This document shows, piece after piece, positions 19,415 to 29,954 of a DNA stretch of 64,000 nt. The stretch comes from Albimonas donghaensis (GTDB lineage Bacteria > Pseudomonadota > Alphaproteobacteria > Rhodobacterales > Rhodobacteraceae), in NCBI RefSeq assembly GCF_900106695.1, contig NZ_FNMZ01000001.1, positions 434,001 through 498,000 on the forward strand, read 5' to 3'. Both the position numbers and the translations under genes were made by a program. The first letter of the stretch is position 1, and every line of letters begins with the position of its first letter. The notes below the pieces were generated by a model that saw only the letters and a list, made by a program, of their open reading frames with translations, was not told where the DNA came from and ran no database searches.

Positions 19415-20947
19415 TCAGCCCCGCGGCAGCTGCTTCAGCTTCAGGCGGGTGATCTGGTTGCGCCGCCGCTCGATCACCTCGAAGCGGACCCCGTGGAAGG
19501 AGAAGATCTGGCCGGCCGAGGGGATCGTCTGCGCCTCGTGGATCACCAGGCCGGCGACGGTGTTGGCCTCGTCGTCGGGCAGGCTCCATTCGGTCGCGCG
19601 GTTGAAATCGCGGATGGTCGTGGAGCCGTCCACCAGCAGCGAGCCGTCGGGCAGGCGGGTCAGCCCGTCCACTTCCGAGTCATGCTCGTCCGCGATGTCG
19701 CCGACGATCTCCTCGAGGATGTCCTCCAGCGTGATCAGCCCCTGAAGCGTCCCGTATTCGTCCACCACCAGCGCGAAATGCGAGCGGCGCTTGAGGAAGG
19801 CCCGCAACTGCTCGTCCAGCGAGGTGGTGTCGGGCACGAACCACGGCTCCATCGCCAGGCCGATGATGTCGAGGTCGCGCACCCCGCGCCAGCCGTCGGG
19901 CGTCGCCTCGGTCAGCTTGTGCACGGCGCGCAGCAGGTCCTTGGCGTGGATCACGCCGACGATGTTCTCCGGGTCGTCCTTCCAGATCGGGATGCGGGTA
20001 TGGGTGGACTGGAGGCAGTAGGCGAGGATCTCGTCCGCGGGCAGGCTGGCGTCGATGGTCTCCAGCTGGCGACGATGGCGCATGACCTCGGCCACCTCGC
20101 GCTCGCCCAGGTCGAGCGCGGCGAGCAGCCGGTCCCGGTCGTCCTTCTGCACCGCGCCCTCGAAATGGTGCAGGTCGATGGCGCCGCGGATCTCGTCCAG
20201 CGCCAGCACATGGGTCTCCGGGTCCATGTCGACGCCGAAGATCCGCAGGAACAGCCGCACCGCCCGGGTGATCGTGGCCACCACGGGCGCGAAGATCCGC
20301 ACGATCACCGAGATCGGGCGGGAGACCAGCGTCGCCGCCCGCTCAGGCGCCGAGATGGCGTAGTTCTTGGGCGCGATCTCCGAGAACACCACCACCAGCG
20401 CGGTCATCGCGAGGGTGGCGACGGCCACGCCGCTCTCGCCCACCAGGATCGTGAAGAACATGGTGGCCAGCGATGTGCCAAGGATGTTGGCGAGGTTGTT
20501 GCCCAGAAGGATCGCGCCGATGAGCCGTTCTCCGTCCTCCTTGAGCGCCAGCGCCGAGGCCGCCCCGCGCGAGCCGCGATCGGCCAGTCCGTGCAGCTTG
20601 GCGCGGGAGGCGGCGGTGAGCGCGGTTTCGGAGCCGGAGAAGAAGGCCGAGACCACCAGCAGGATGATGATCGCGACGCCGAGCCAGATCGCTTCGGCCG
20701 GGGCGCCGAGCAGGGTGGCGCCGGCCGGGGCCGGATCCGCGCCGGTCGCCGCCGCGCCCCCCGCATCCGCGCCTGCATCCGACTGGGCGGAGGCGGCGAA
20801 GAGCTGCCCGAACCAGGCGGAGGCGCGGTCGATGAGGGTGAAATCGGCGGCGGCGGCGGCGCTCCGGGCGATCTCGGCGCCAGGGGTCGCGGCGGTGTCG
20901 GCGGAGGTCGCGGCGTCAGGCGTCACGGGGCTCGGCGCTCCTTGCAT
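19415..20947 (-). CDS. CNNM/CBS/CorC-domain protein (HlyC/CorC family)
   Basis: A 510-aa inner-membrane protein. After an Ala-rich N-terminal stretch comes a CNNM (DUF21) transmembrane domain (about residues 83-270) beginning FFSGSETALTAASRAKL, with EIAPKNYAI. A CBS pair follows, containing TRIPIWKDDPENIVGVIHAKDLL and FALVVDEYGTLQGLITLEDILEEIVGDI, then a C-terminal CorC_HlyC domain. Such proteins are usually called hemolysin-like but are linked to Mg/Co efflux. ATG 20947 is preceded by GAGGGAG. It is divergent from the phosphoesterase gene. Confidence 0.88.
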   Translation of the reverse strand: MQGAPSPVTPDAATSADTAATPGAEIARSAAAAADFTLIDRASAWFGQLFAASAQSDAGADAGGAAATGADPAPAGATLLGAPAEAIWLGVAIIILLVVSAFFSGSETALTAASRAKLHGLADRGSRGAASALALKEDGERLIGAILLGNNLANILGTSLATMFFTILVGESGVAVATLAMTALVVVFSEIAPKNYAISAPERAATLVSRPISVIVRIFAPVVATITRAVRLFLRIFGVDMDPETHVLALDEIRGAIDLHHFEGAVQKDDRDRLLAALDLGEREVAEVMRHRRQLETIDASLPADEILAYCLQSTHTRIPIWKDDPENIVGVIHAKDLLRAVHKLTEATPDGWRGVRDLDIIGLAMEPWFVPDTTSLDEQLRAFLKRRSHFALVVDEYGTLQGLITLEDILEEIVGDIADEHDSEVDGLTRLPDGSLLVDGSTTIRDFNRATEWSLPDDEANTVAGLVIHEAQTIPSAGQIFSFHGVRFEVIERRRNQITRLKLKQLPRG

Positions 20948-21022
20948 GGGGGACGGTCGCTCCCTCTTATGGGGCTCCGGCGGGGTGCGGACAAGGGCGC
21001 GGGACGCGCGGGAAGGGGCGGC

Positions 21023-21892
21023 ATGACGGCCGGATCGACGGGATACGGGGACGCGGCGGCGGCGGATGGGACGATGCGCCCGCGGCCGGGACGCGTGGCG
21101 GATTGGGGCGGGATCGAGGGGCCGGCGGTGCTGTTCGGCGGGCCGTGCTCCAACCTTCAGGCCACGCGGGCGCTGCTGGACGCGGCGGGCGACGCGACGC
21201 TGATCTGCACCGGCGACCTCGCCGCCTATTGCGGGGATCCGGGCGCGACGGCGGCGGCGGTCCGGGCCTCGGGCGCGCGGGTCATCGCGGGGAACATGGA
21301 GCGGTCGCTGGCCGAAGGCGGGGCCGATTGCGGCTGCGGTTTCGACGAAGGCGCGGCCTGCGCGGTGATGGCCGACGCCTGGTTCGCCCATGCGGATCGC
21401 GGGATCGACGCGAAGGCTAGGGCCTGGATGGAAAGCCTGCCGGACCTCGCCGTCTTCCGCCATGCCGGGCGGCGCTGGGCGGTGATCCATGGCGGCGGCA
21501 CGGCGGTGAACCGGTTCCTCTGGGCCTCGACGCCCGAGGCGGAGCTCGCCGCGGAATGGGCGGCGGTGGAGGCGCTGACCGGCCCGGTGGAGGGCGTGAT
21601 CTCCGGCCATTCGGGGATCGGCTGGGCGCGGGAGGTCGCGGGCCGGCCCTGGATCAACGCCGGCGCCATCGGCCTGCCGCCGAATGACGGCGACCCCCGG
21701 GTGGAATACGCGGTGCTGGAGGGCGGGCGGGCGCGCCTGCGCCGCCTCGCCTACGACCACGCCTCCGCCGTGGCGGCGATGCGGGGGGCGGGCTTGACGC
21801 AGGGCTATGAGCGTTGCCTGGAGACCGGGTTCTGGCCATCGCAGGACATGCTCCCCCCCGGTCTGCGCCGGGCCGCGGAGGCGGGCGCATGA
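21023..21892 (+). CDS. metallophosphoesterase-fold protein with degenerate active site
   Basis: A 289-aa protein with the calcineurin-like phosphoesterase layout. Key residues are altered. The usual D-x-H-G-N-L metal motif reads GGPCSNLQAT, GNHE/D reads GNMER, and the GHTH motif reads GHSGIGW. GDLAAYCGDP and VIHGGG are kept. At least part of the dinuclear metal site should therefore be missing. The Cys-rich DCGCGF stretch is notable. ATG 21023 has GGAAGGGG upstream; 21074 is another possible start. The stop overlaps the pyridoxal kinase start (ATGA), so the two are coupled. Activity cannot be assumed. Confidence 0.75.
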   Translation: MTAGSTGYGDAAAADGTMRPRPGRVADWGGIEGPAVLFGGPCSNLQATRALLDAAGDATLICTGDLAAYCGDPGATAAAVRASGARVIAGNMERSLAEGGADCGCGFDEGAACAVMADAWFAHADRGIDAKARAWMESLPDLAVFRHAGRRWAVIHGGGTAVNRFLWASTPEAELAAEWAAVEALTGPVEGVISGHSGIGWAREVAGRPWINAGAIGLPPNDGDPRVEYAVLEGGRARLRRLAYDHASAVAAMRGAGLTQGYERCLETGFWPSQDMLPPGLRRAAEAGA

Positions 21893-22749
21893 GCGCGCCG
21901 ACCTGCCTTTCGATCCAGTCCGCGGTGGTGGCGGGGCATGTGGGCCACGGGGCGTCCTCCTTCGCGCTGGGGGCGTCGGGGGTGGAGGTCTGGCCGCTGC
22001 CCACCGTCACCCTGTCGGGCCACGCCCGCACGCCCGGCGTGAAGGGCCGCCGCGCCACGGGGGCGGAGATCGCGGCCCTGGGCGAGGGGCTGGCGGCGGG
22101 CGGGGCGCTGGCGCGCTGCGATGGGCTGCTGACCGGCTATCTCGGCACGGCGGAGGCGGCGGAGGCGGTCGCCGACATCGCCGAGGCGCTGCGGGCGGCG
22201 CGGCCCGGCGCGATCGTGCTGTGCGATCCGGTGCTGGGGGACGAGGGGCCGGGGCTGTATCTGCCGCCCGAGATCGGGACGGTCTATCGCGAACGCCTGC
22301 TGCCGCTGGCCGATATCGCGGTCCCCAACCGGTTCGAGCTGGGCTGGCTGACGGGCCTGCCCTGCGGCGACCTGGCGGAGACGCGGGCGGCGGCGGAGGC
22401 GTTGCGGGCGACGGGGCCGGGCGTGGTCCATGTGACTTCGGTCCCCGGGCCGGAGGGCGGGCTCGGCATTCTCACCGTCACCGGGCAGGGCGCCGGGCAG
22501 GGCGCCTGGCTGGCCACGGCGCCGCGGGCGGATCTGCATGTGAACGGCGCGGGGGATTTCGTGGCGGCCCTGCTGATGGCCGGCGCCCTGACGGGCCGGC
22601 CGGCGCAGGAGGCCGCGGCCCGCGCCGTCGGCGCCGCGCATGTCCTGGCGGTCGAGGCGCTGCGCACGGGCCGCGACGACCTGCCGGTGATCGCCGCGCA
22701 GGCGGCGTGGCGGGACGCGGCGCCGGCGCGCTCCGTCCCGTTGGGCTGA
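21889..22749 (+). CDS. pdxY: pyridoxal kinase
   Basis: A 286-aa ribokinase-fold enzyme that phosphorylates pyridoxal for salvage of vitamin B6. The start CLSIQSAVVAGHVGHGASSFALGASG matches PdxY. LPTVTLSGHART and the anion-hole/catalytic Asp segment DLHVNGAGDFVAALL are present. ATG 21889 overlaps the stop of the phosphoesterase gene. PLP enzymes such as HemA depend on its product, but the gene is not linked to them. The PdxK/PdxY distinction rests on general appearance. Confidence 0.9.
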   Translation: MSAPTCLSIQSAVVAGHVGHGASSFALGASGVEVWPLPTVTLSGHARTPGVKGRRATGAEIAALGEGLAAGGALARCDGLLTGYLGTAEAAEAVADIAEALRAARPGAIVLCDPVLGDEGPGLYLPPEIGTVYRERLLPLADIAVPNRFELGWLTGLPCGDLAETRAAAEALRATGPGVVHVTSVPGPEGGLGILTVTGQGAGQGAWLATAPRADLHVNGAGDFVAALLMAGALTGRPAQEAAARAVGAAHVLAVEALRTGRDDLPVIAAQAAWRDAAPARSVPLG

Positions 22750-22764
22750 CCCCGCCCGGCCCGC

Positions 22765-23577
22765 TCAGTCGGCGGCGTCGGGGTGGAACAGTTGCTGGCC
22801 GTCGCGCCGATAGGCGGCGATGGCGTCCTGTCCGGCGGGGGAGAGGAGCCAGGCTTCCAGGGCCTCGGCCTCCGCCGCCCGGACATTCGGGCAGCGCTCC
22901 GGGTTCACGCGGATCACGCCGTAGGGGTTGAACAGCGCCGGGTCGCCCTCGGCCACGATCCGGTGCCCGGCCTTGTTGGCGAAGGCCACCCAGGTCGCCC
23001 GGTCGGTCAGCGCGTAGGCGTCCATGCCCACGGCCAGGTTCAGCGTCGCGCCCATGCCCGAACCGGTCTCCCGATACCAGGTTCCGGAGGCGGCGGCGGC
23101 GTCGATCCCCGCGGCCGTCCAGAGCGCGCGCTCCTTGGCATGGGTGCCGCTTTCGTCCCCGCGGGAGGCGAAGGGCGCCGCGGCGCGGGCGATGGCGGTC
23201 AGGGCGGCGGCGGCGTCGGGCGTCCCGGCCGCGCCGGCAGGGTCGTCCGCGGGCCCCACGATGACGAAATCATTGTGCATCAGGGCGTGACGGGCGAGGC
23301 CATGGCCCTCGGCCACGAACGTCTCCTCCGCCGCCCTGGCGTGGACCACCAGCAGGTCGCCGTCGCAGTTGCGCGCGTTCTTCAGCGCCTGTCCGGTGCC
23401 CACCGCGACCACGCGGGCCTGAATGCCGGTCGCCGCCTCGAACTGCGGAAGAATGGCGTCGTAGAGCCCGGAATTGGCGGTGGAGGTGGTGGATTGCACC
23501 AGCACGAAGCGCTCGGCGGCGGCTGCGGGCAGGGCGACGAGCGCGACGAGGGCGGCCGCGAGGGTGAGGCGGGACAT
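22765..23577 (-). CDS. tupA: tungstate ABC transporter substrate-binding protein
   Basis: A 270-aa periplasmic binding protein with a Sec signal peptide (cleavage near AAA-ER, residue 21). STTSTANSGLYDAILP is the TupA signature for oxyanion binding; WtpA and ModA proteins differ there. DESGTHAKERALW and GMGATLNLA are the other conserved loops. It delivers tungstate for the pterin cofactor of tungsten enzymes, none of which lies in the window. It is third in a minus-strand operon in the order permease, ATPase, binding protein, 15 nt after the ATPase gene. Confidence 0.92.
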   Translation of the reverse strand: MSRLTLAAALVALVALPAAAAERFVLVQSTTSTANSGLYDAILPQFEAATGIQARVVAVGTGQALKNARNCDGDLLVVHARAAEETFVAEGHGLARHALMHNDFVIVGPADDPAGAAGTPDAAAALTAIARAAAPFASRGDESGTHAKERALWTAAGIDAAAASGTWYRETGSGMGATLNLAVGMDAYALTDRATWVAFANKAGHRIVAEGDPALFNPYGVIRVNPERCPNVRAAEAEALEAWLLSPAGQDAIAAYRRDGQQLFHPDAAD

Positions 23578-23592
23578 CGGATACTCCGGAGC

Positions 23593-24366
23593 TCAGATCA
23601 GCAGGCGGCCGTCGAGATAGGCGCGCGCGGCGGGCGTCTCGGGCCGGTCCAGGAAAGCGGCGGCGGGCGCCGTCTCCACGTCCCGGCCGCGATGCATGAA
23701 GATGATGCGGTCGGCCATGCGCGCGGCCTGGCCGGGGTCGTGGGTGACGAGGACCACTTCGGTCGCCTCCTCGGCCACCCTGGCGGCCAGCCGCTCGATC
23801 GCGGCGGTGGAGCGGGGGTCGAGGCTGGCGGTGGGCTCGTCCAGCAGCAGCAGGCGGGGGCGCACGGCCAGCGCGCGGACCAGCGCCAGCCGCTGCGCCT
23901 CCCCGCCCGACAGCGCGCGGGCGGGCTGGTCGGCCAGCCCTTCCAGCGCGCCGAGGCCGAGCAGTTCCGCCACCCGTCCCGGACGCTCGCGCCGCGGCAC
24001 CCGGGCGGCGCGGAGCGCGTGGTCGAGATTGGCGCGGACCGAACGGCGCAGCAGCACCGGGCGCTGGAAGACGAGGCTGGTGGCGATGGCGATGGAGCGC
24101 ACCTGGCCCAGATCCGGGCGCACCAGCCCGGCCATGACCCGCAGCGACAGGCTTTTCCCGGCCCCGTTCGGCCCCATCAGCGCGGTGATCCCGTGGCCGG
24201 GCAGGCGCAGGGTCAGCCCGTCGAGCAGCCGCCGCCCGCCGCGCAGCAGCACCACGCCCTCCAGCGTCGGGGCGGGTTCGGGCAGGGTCGGGATCGCGGG
24301 CGCGTCGGATGTCTCGCCGGGGGCGCGGCGGCCGGGAAAGGGGAGGATGCGATCGCCCTCGGTCAT
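23593..24366 (-). CDS. tupC: tungstate ABC transporter ATP-binding protein
   Basis: A 257-aa cytoplasmic ATPase. Walker A is GPNGAGKS, the signature is LSGGEAQR, Walker B is LLLLDEPTASLD, and the switch His is VTHD. An N-terminal extension of about 35 residues (FPGRRAPGETSD) precedes the nucleotide-binding domain. The segment between Walker A and the signature is short, as in Tup/Mod-type ATPases. Its specificity is assigned from the adjacent tupA and tupB. Confidence 0.9.
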   Translation of the reverse strand: MTEGDRILPFPGRRAPGETSDAPAIPTLPEPAPTLEGVVLLRGGRRLLDGLTLRLPGHGITALMGPNGAGKSLSLRVMAGLVRPDLGQVRSIAIATSLVFQRPVLLRRSVRANLDHALRAARVPRRERPGRVAELLGLGALEGLADQPARALSGGEAQRLALVRALAVRPRLLLLDEPTASLDPRSTAAIERLAARVAEEATEVVLVTHDPGQAARMADRIIFMHRGRDVETAPAAAFLDRPETPAARAYLDGRLLI

Positions 24367-24402
24367 CGGCGGGGCGCTCCCGCAGGGGAGAGGCGGCGGG
24401 GG

Positions 24403-25110
24403 TCAGGCATGGGCCGGCCCCTCCGCCCGGTTGCGCAGCAGGGCGACGGCGCCGTGGATCAGCGCCGACAGCGCCACCAGCACGGCGCCGAGCGCCAGCG
24501 CCAGCGCCAGTTCGCCCTTCGAGGTCTCCAGCGCGATGGCGGTGGTCATCACGCGGGTGGCATGGGCGATGTTGCCGCCCACGATCATCACCGCGCCCAC
24601 CTCCGCCAGCGCCCGCCCGAAGCCGGCCAGCGCCGCGGTGGTCAGGGCGAAGCGCGCATCGACCAGCAGCGTGCCCAGCGCGAACATCCGTCCGGCGTTC
24701 ATCGAGCGCAGCAGCTCGTCGTATTCGTCATGCAGGGCGGCGACGGTCTCCCGCGTCAGGGCGGCGACGATGGGCAGGACCAGCAGGGTCTGGGCGATGA
24801 CCATGGCGGTGGGGGTGTAGAGCAGCCCCAGCGGCCCCAGCGGCCCGGAGGCCGAGAGCATCAGGTAGACCGCCAGCCCCGCCACCACCGGCGGCAGGCC
24901 CATCAGCGCCGAGATCATGGCCGCGAGCAGCCCGCGTCCGGGGAAGCGCGCCACCGCCAGCAGGGCGCCCAGCGGCATGCCCAGCGCGCAGGCGGTGACC
25001 GTGGCGCCGAGGCTCACCGCCAGCGACAGCCCGACGATCCCGGTCAGTTCGGGGTCGAGCGCCGCCAGCAGGCCGAAGGCCGCCGACACCGCTCCCGAAA
25101 ACCCGTCCAT
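24403..25110 (-). CDS. tupB: tungstate ABC transporter permease
   Basis: A 235-aa inner-membrane permease with about five membrane segments and the ABC coupling motif region EVGAVMIVGGNIAHATRVMTTA. The start MDGFSGAVSAAFGLLAALDPEL follows the family pattern, so ATG 25110 is used rather than the frame-open position 25239, which adds 43 Gly/Arg-rich residues. It is the first gene of the tup operon. No ModE-like regulator gene or obvious ModE site is present in the 339 bp upstream. Confidence 0.9.
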   Translation of the reverse strand: MDGFSGAVSAAFGLLAALDPELTGIVGLSLAVSLGATVTACALGMPLGALLAVARFPGRGLLAAMISALMGLPPVVAGLAVYLMLSASGPLGPLGLLYTPTAMVIAQTLLVLPIVAALTRETVAALHDEYDELLRSMNAGRMFALGTLLVDARFALTTAALAGFGRALAEVGAVMIVGGNIAHATRVMTTAIALETSKGELALALALGAVLVALSALIHGAVALLRNRAEGPAHA

Positions 25111-25449
25111 CCGCGTCTCCACCCGCCCGGGGCCGGCGGCCGGCGGGGCGCGCCGGTCCGTCCCGCCTCCGGGTCTTTTTCCTCCCGCGCCTCCCGCGCC
25201 TTCGCGCCTCCCGCGTCTCGGGGGGGGGGCGGCCCGCAAGCGCGGATCTCGCCGACCCTGCGCCCGCCGACCCTGGGCCCGCCGCGCCGCGCCCGCAAGC
25301 GGACCCGCGACCCGTCGCGCGCCGTTCCCGACCCGCGCACGGCCCGATGACGCGAAGACGAACGCCGCGCCCCGCGCCCGGTGAGCGGGGGCGGAGCCGT
25401 CGCGTCATCGCCTCGCGGTCCGCGCCCCCGGCAACGGGGGGGGCGAGGG
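25111..25449. other. 339-bp spacer tupB/speE
   Basis: The spacer must hold the tup operon promoter; speE ends at its other side. It contains a direct repeat of the 13-mer CGCGCCTCCCGCG (around 25188-25219) and an 11-base G-run starting near 25217. No gene, terminator or molybdate/tungstate riboswitch-like fold was recognised. Confidence 0.45.
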
Positions 25450-27692
<2,243 letters not shown>

Positions 27693-27710
27693 GCCCGTGA
27701 CGGACGCGTC

Positions 27711-27755
27711 CCTGATGGACTGGCCCCTGATGGACTGGCCCCTGATGGACTGGCC
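27711..27755. repeat. three exact 15-bp tandem repeats
   Basis: CCTGATGGACTGGCC is repeated three times without change, between the stop of the oxidoreductase and the stop of the outer-membrane protein (convergent). No hairpin forms within a unit. Confidence 0.92.
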
Positions 27756-27764
27756 CGTGCCGGG

Positions 27765-28985
27765 TCAGTCCATCTGCGGGCCCCAGGCATGGCCGAACTG
27801 CAGGTAGACCGTGGCCCCGTCCTCGCCGAAGGCGAGGTCCACGCCCATGTCGAGCCCCAGCTTGCGCGCCACTTCGAACCGCACTCCCACGCCCCCCGCG
27901 ACCACGGTGGAATCGGCGCCCGACAGGATCGAGCCGGAGCTGTGCGCATGCCCGACCCCGGCGAAGGCCACCGCCGCCCAGCGCGGGGCGATCCGGCGGC
28001 GCAGCTCGCCCTCCAGCGAAATCACGCGGTCGCCGGTATAGCGGTTGAAGGGCACGCCGCGCAGGGTGACGCCCGGCTCCATGAAGAAGGGCGCGTCGCC
28101 GAAAGTGGTCCCGGCCGAGGCGATGCCCGCATAGGTCCACGCGCCCTCGGTGCGGAAACCGGCGGCGACCAGCGAGAGGGAGGAGAAATCCGCGTCGCTG
28201 GCCAGGCTCTCGTCATAGAGCAGCGCCTCGGCGATGACGTTCAGGCCGTTCTTCGGGGTCAGCGGGTTGTCGCGGTCGTCGTAATGCAGCGCGCCGCCGA
28301 GCCCCAGCAGGTCGGTGGTTCGTCCCAGGAACGGGTCCGGGCGGGGGAATCGCCCGGACGTGTCGAGCGCCACGTCGTTGGACCGCCACGCCACGGTCGG
28401 GCCGGCCGAAAAGCCGGTGTCGGGGATCCGGTAATGCGCCCGCCCGCCCAGATAGGTGATGACATTGTCATAGGCGAGCGAGACATCCCGCCCGCCGGGA
28501 TAGAGGTCGAGGATCGCCAGCCCGTGCGCCGCCGCCGCGGAATAGAGCAGGTCGCCCCCGAAGACGCTGCCCGAATGCAGCGCGCCGATCCCGGTCGAGC
28601 CGTTGCCGGTGACGGCGCCGGCGAGGATCGAGCGCTCGGGCGGGCGATGCGCGCCCTCCGGCGGCGGTTTCACGAAATAGCCGACGAGGCCGAGGCCCCC
28701 GTCCACCGCCGGCTCGGTGATCACCACGGGGACGGGGATGAAGCCGCCGCGCAGCAGCAGGTTCGACAGGTCCGGCTGGCCGTCGGTCGCGTCGAGGAAC
28801 AGGCTGCGCCAGCCCGACGGCGCCTCGGTTGCCTGGGGGGCGGCGGACGCGGTTTCGGCGGCGGCGGGGGATGTCGGCGCGGATTGCGCGACGGCGGGGA
28901 CGGGCAGGGCGGCGCTCGCGGTAAGCGCCAGCGCCAGCGCCGGGGCGACGGCGACCTGCGGGATCGGACGGCGACGGAAACGCAT
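27765..28985 (-). CDS. BamA/TamA-like surface antigen outer-membrane protein
   Basis: A 406-aa exported protein. A signal peptide ends near PAVAQ (residue 34), followed by an Ala-rich linker. The rest resembles the C-terminal bacterial surface antigen (Omp85) barrel: GGRDVSLAYDN, HYDDRDNPLTPKNGL, TLRGVPFNRYTGDRVISLEGELRRRI, and a final strand ending in GHAWGPQMD. No POTRA domains fit in the short N-terminal part, so it is a barrel-only member. The function may be surface lipoprotein or adhesin related, but is unproven. It lies immediately downstream of speD on the same strand, behind a terminator. Confidence 0.75.
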   Translation of the reverse strand: MRFRRRPIPQVAVAPALALALTASAALPVPAVAQSAPTSPAAAETASAAPQATEAPSGWRSLFLDATDGQPDLSNLLLRGGFIPVPVVITEPAVDGGLGLVGYFVKPPPEGAHRPPERSILAGAVTGNGSTGIGALHSGSVFGGDLLYSAAAAHGLAILDLYPGGRDVSLAYDNVITYLGGRAHYRIPDTGFSAGPTVAWRSNDVALDTSGRFPRPDPFLGRTTDLLGLGGALHYDDRDNPLTPKNGLNVIAEALLYDESLASDADFSSLSLVAAGFRTEGAWTYAGIASAGTTFGDAPFFMEPGVTLRGVPFNRYTGDRVISLEGELRRRIAPRWAAVAFAGVGHAHSSGSILSGADSTVVAGGVGVRFEVARKLGLDMGVDLAFGEDGATVYLQFGHAWGPQMD

Positions 28986-29092
28986 GGAGCACCTGGCGAA
29001 CGCACGACGGAAAGGCTGCGCCGAGCCTATGCGCTTCGTCGCCCCCGCGCCAGCATGCGGCCCGCCCTCCGCGGGGTCCCCGGAATGCGAAA

Positions 29093-29114
29093 GGGCGGCC
29101 CCGAAGGACCGCCC
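29093..29114 (-). terminator. speD intrinsic terminator
   Basis: Read on the minus strand it is a 9-bp stem GGGCGGTCC/GGGCCGCCC closed by a TTCG tetraloop and followed by TTTCGCATT. It lies 30 bp after the speD stop. The UUCG loop and short U-tract make this a clear rho-independent terminator, separating speD from the barrel-protein gene. Confidence 0.85.
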
Positions 29115-29144
29115 TGTCATGTCTCGTCGTTCTCCGGGGGCGGC

Positions 29145-29648
29145 TCAGAGCCGGCCGGCGACCACTTCCTCGCCGCGCAGCAGCTCCCTCACCCGGACTT
29201 CGCCGGCGTCGAAGGCTTCGCGCAGGACCTCCACGGCCTTCCACGGCTGCGCGTCGCCGCACATGAACACGTCGAAGGCGCCGTAGCCGATCTCCGGCCA
29301 GGTGTGGACGGAGATGTGGCTCTCGGCCAGCACCGCCACGCCGCTCACGCCCTGGGGGCTGAACTTGTGGGTGTGGATGTGCAGCAGAGTCGCGCCGCAC
29401 TGGTCCACGCAAGCCCGGAAGGCGTTCTGGATGCGATCTTCGTCATCCAGGCCGTCCGCGTCCACCACCTCGATGATGAGGTGGGTGCCCGCGAACACCT
29501 TGCCGTCCCGGCGAATGAAATGGTCGTCCCGCGTCTCGTCGAAGACGTCCCGGGTAATAACGGCCTCATGGCCGCTCTCTCGAGCTTCCTCGTGGGTGGC
29601 GCCTGTCTCCAGGTCGATCCCCAGTCGGAAGAGGCTGCCGTCGTCCAT
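29145..29648 (-). CDS. speD: S-adenosylmethionine decarboxylase proenzyme
   Basis: A 167-aa pyruvoyl enzyme that makes decarboxylated AdoMet for spermidine synthesis. Self-cleavage is expected before Ser110 in AESHISVHTWPE. His115 and Cys130 (FMCG) are the usual catalytic partners. It is the short bacterial class 1B form with an N-terminal extension of about 50 residues. ATG 29648 is preceded by AGGGGAG. It works with SpeE (25450-26322), though two genes intervene. The proposed promoter lies at 29774-29802. Confidence 0.94.
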   Translation of the reverse strand: MDDGSLFRLGIDLETGATHEEARESGHEAVITRDVFDETRDDHFIRRDGKVFAGTHLIIEVVDADGLDDEDRIQNAFRACVDQCGATLLHIHTHKFSPQGVSGVAVLAESHISVHTWPEIGYGAFDVFMCGDAQPWKAVEVLREAFDAGEVRVRELLRGEEVVAGRL

Positions 29649-29773
29649 GACGTAGTCTCCCCTACCAGCAGATGAAACCCAGCGGTCCCTTAGCGCCCCC
29701 CCTGTGACTCCGCCGACATCCGAAGACGACGACGGGTCCGAGCGAGGTTGGGATCGGCGACCCTGTTGAGGGC

Positions 29774-29802
29774 GAGATACGCATTCGTATCCGCCCGTGC
29801 AA
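29774..29802 (-). promoter_or_regulatory. candidate sigma70 promoter of speD
   Basis: On the minus strand TTGCAC (29802-29797) and TATCTC (29779-29774) are separated by exactly 17 bp, in the A/T-richer part of the 306-bp spacer between speD and the DMT exporter. It would give a speD leader of about 120 nt. No gene is supported in the spacer (29649-29954). Confidence 0.5.
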
Positions 29803-29954
29803 GGAAAGATTTGTGACAATCCTTCGGCGCGAGCTTCAGGGCCTGACGGCGCAATTTTCCTGCTGGGACCAGCGAAATCGCGCAATCAATACACGAAGGC
29901 GGGCGGCGGCATCGCCCGACGGCGGTTCAATTGTGACAGGGGTGTGGCGCGCGC

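Noticed and set aside
22783-25350. 855-codon plus-strand frame antisense to tupABC
   Set aside because: The opposite strand has three clear ABC transporter proteins.
25111-25449. Possible Moco/tungsten cofactor riboswitch before tupB
   Set aside because: No conserved multi-stem pattern or sequence could be recognised by eye; a covariance search would be needed.
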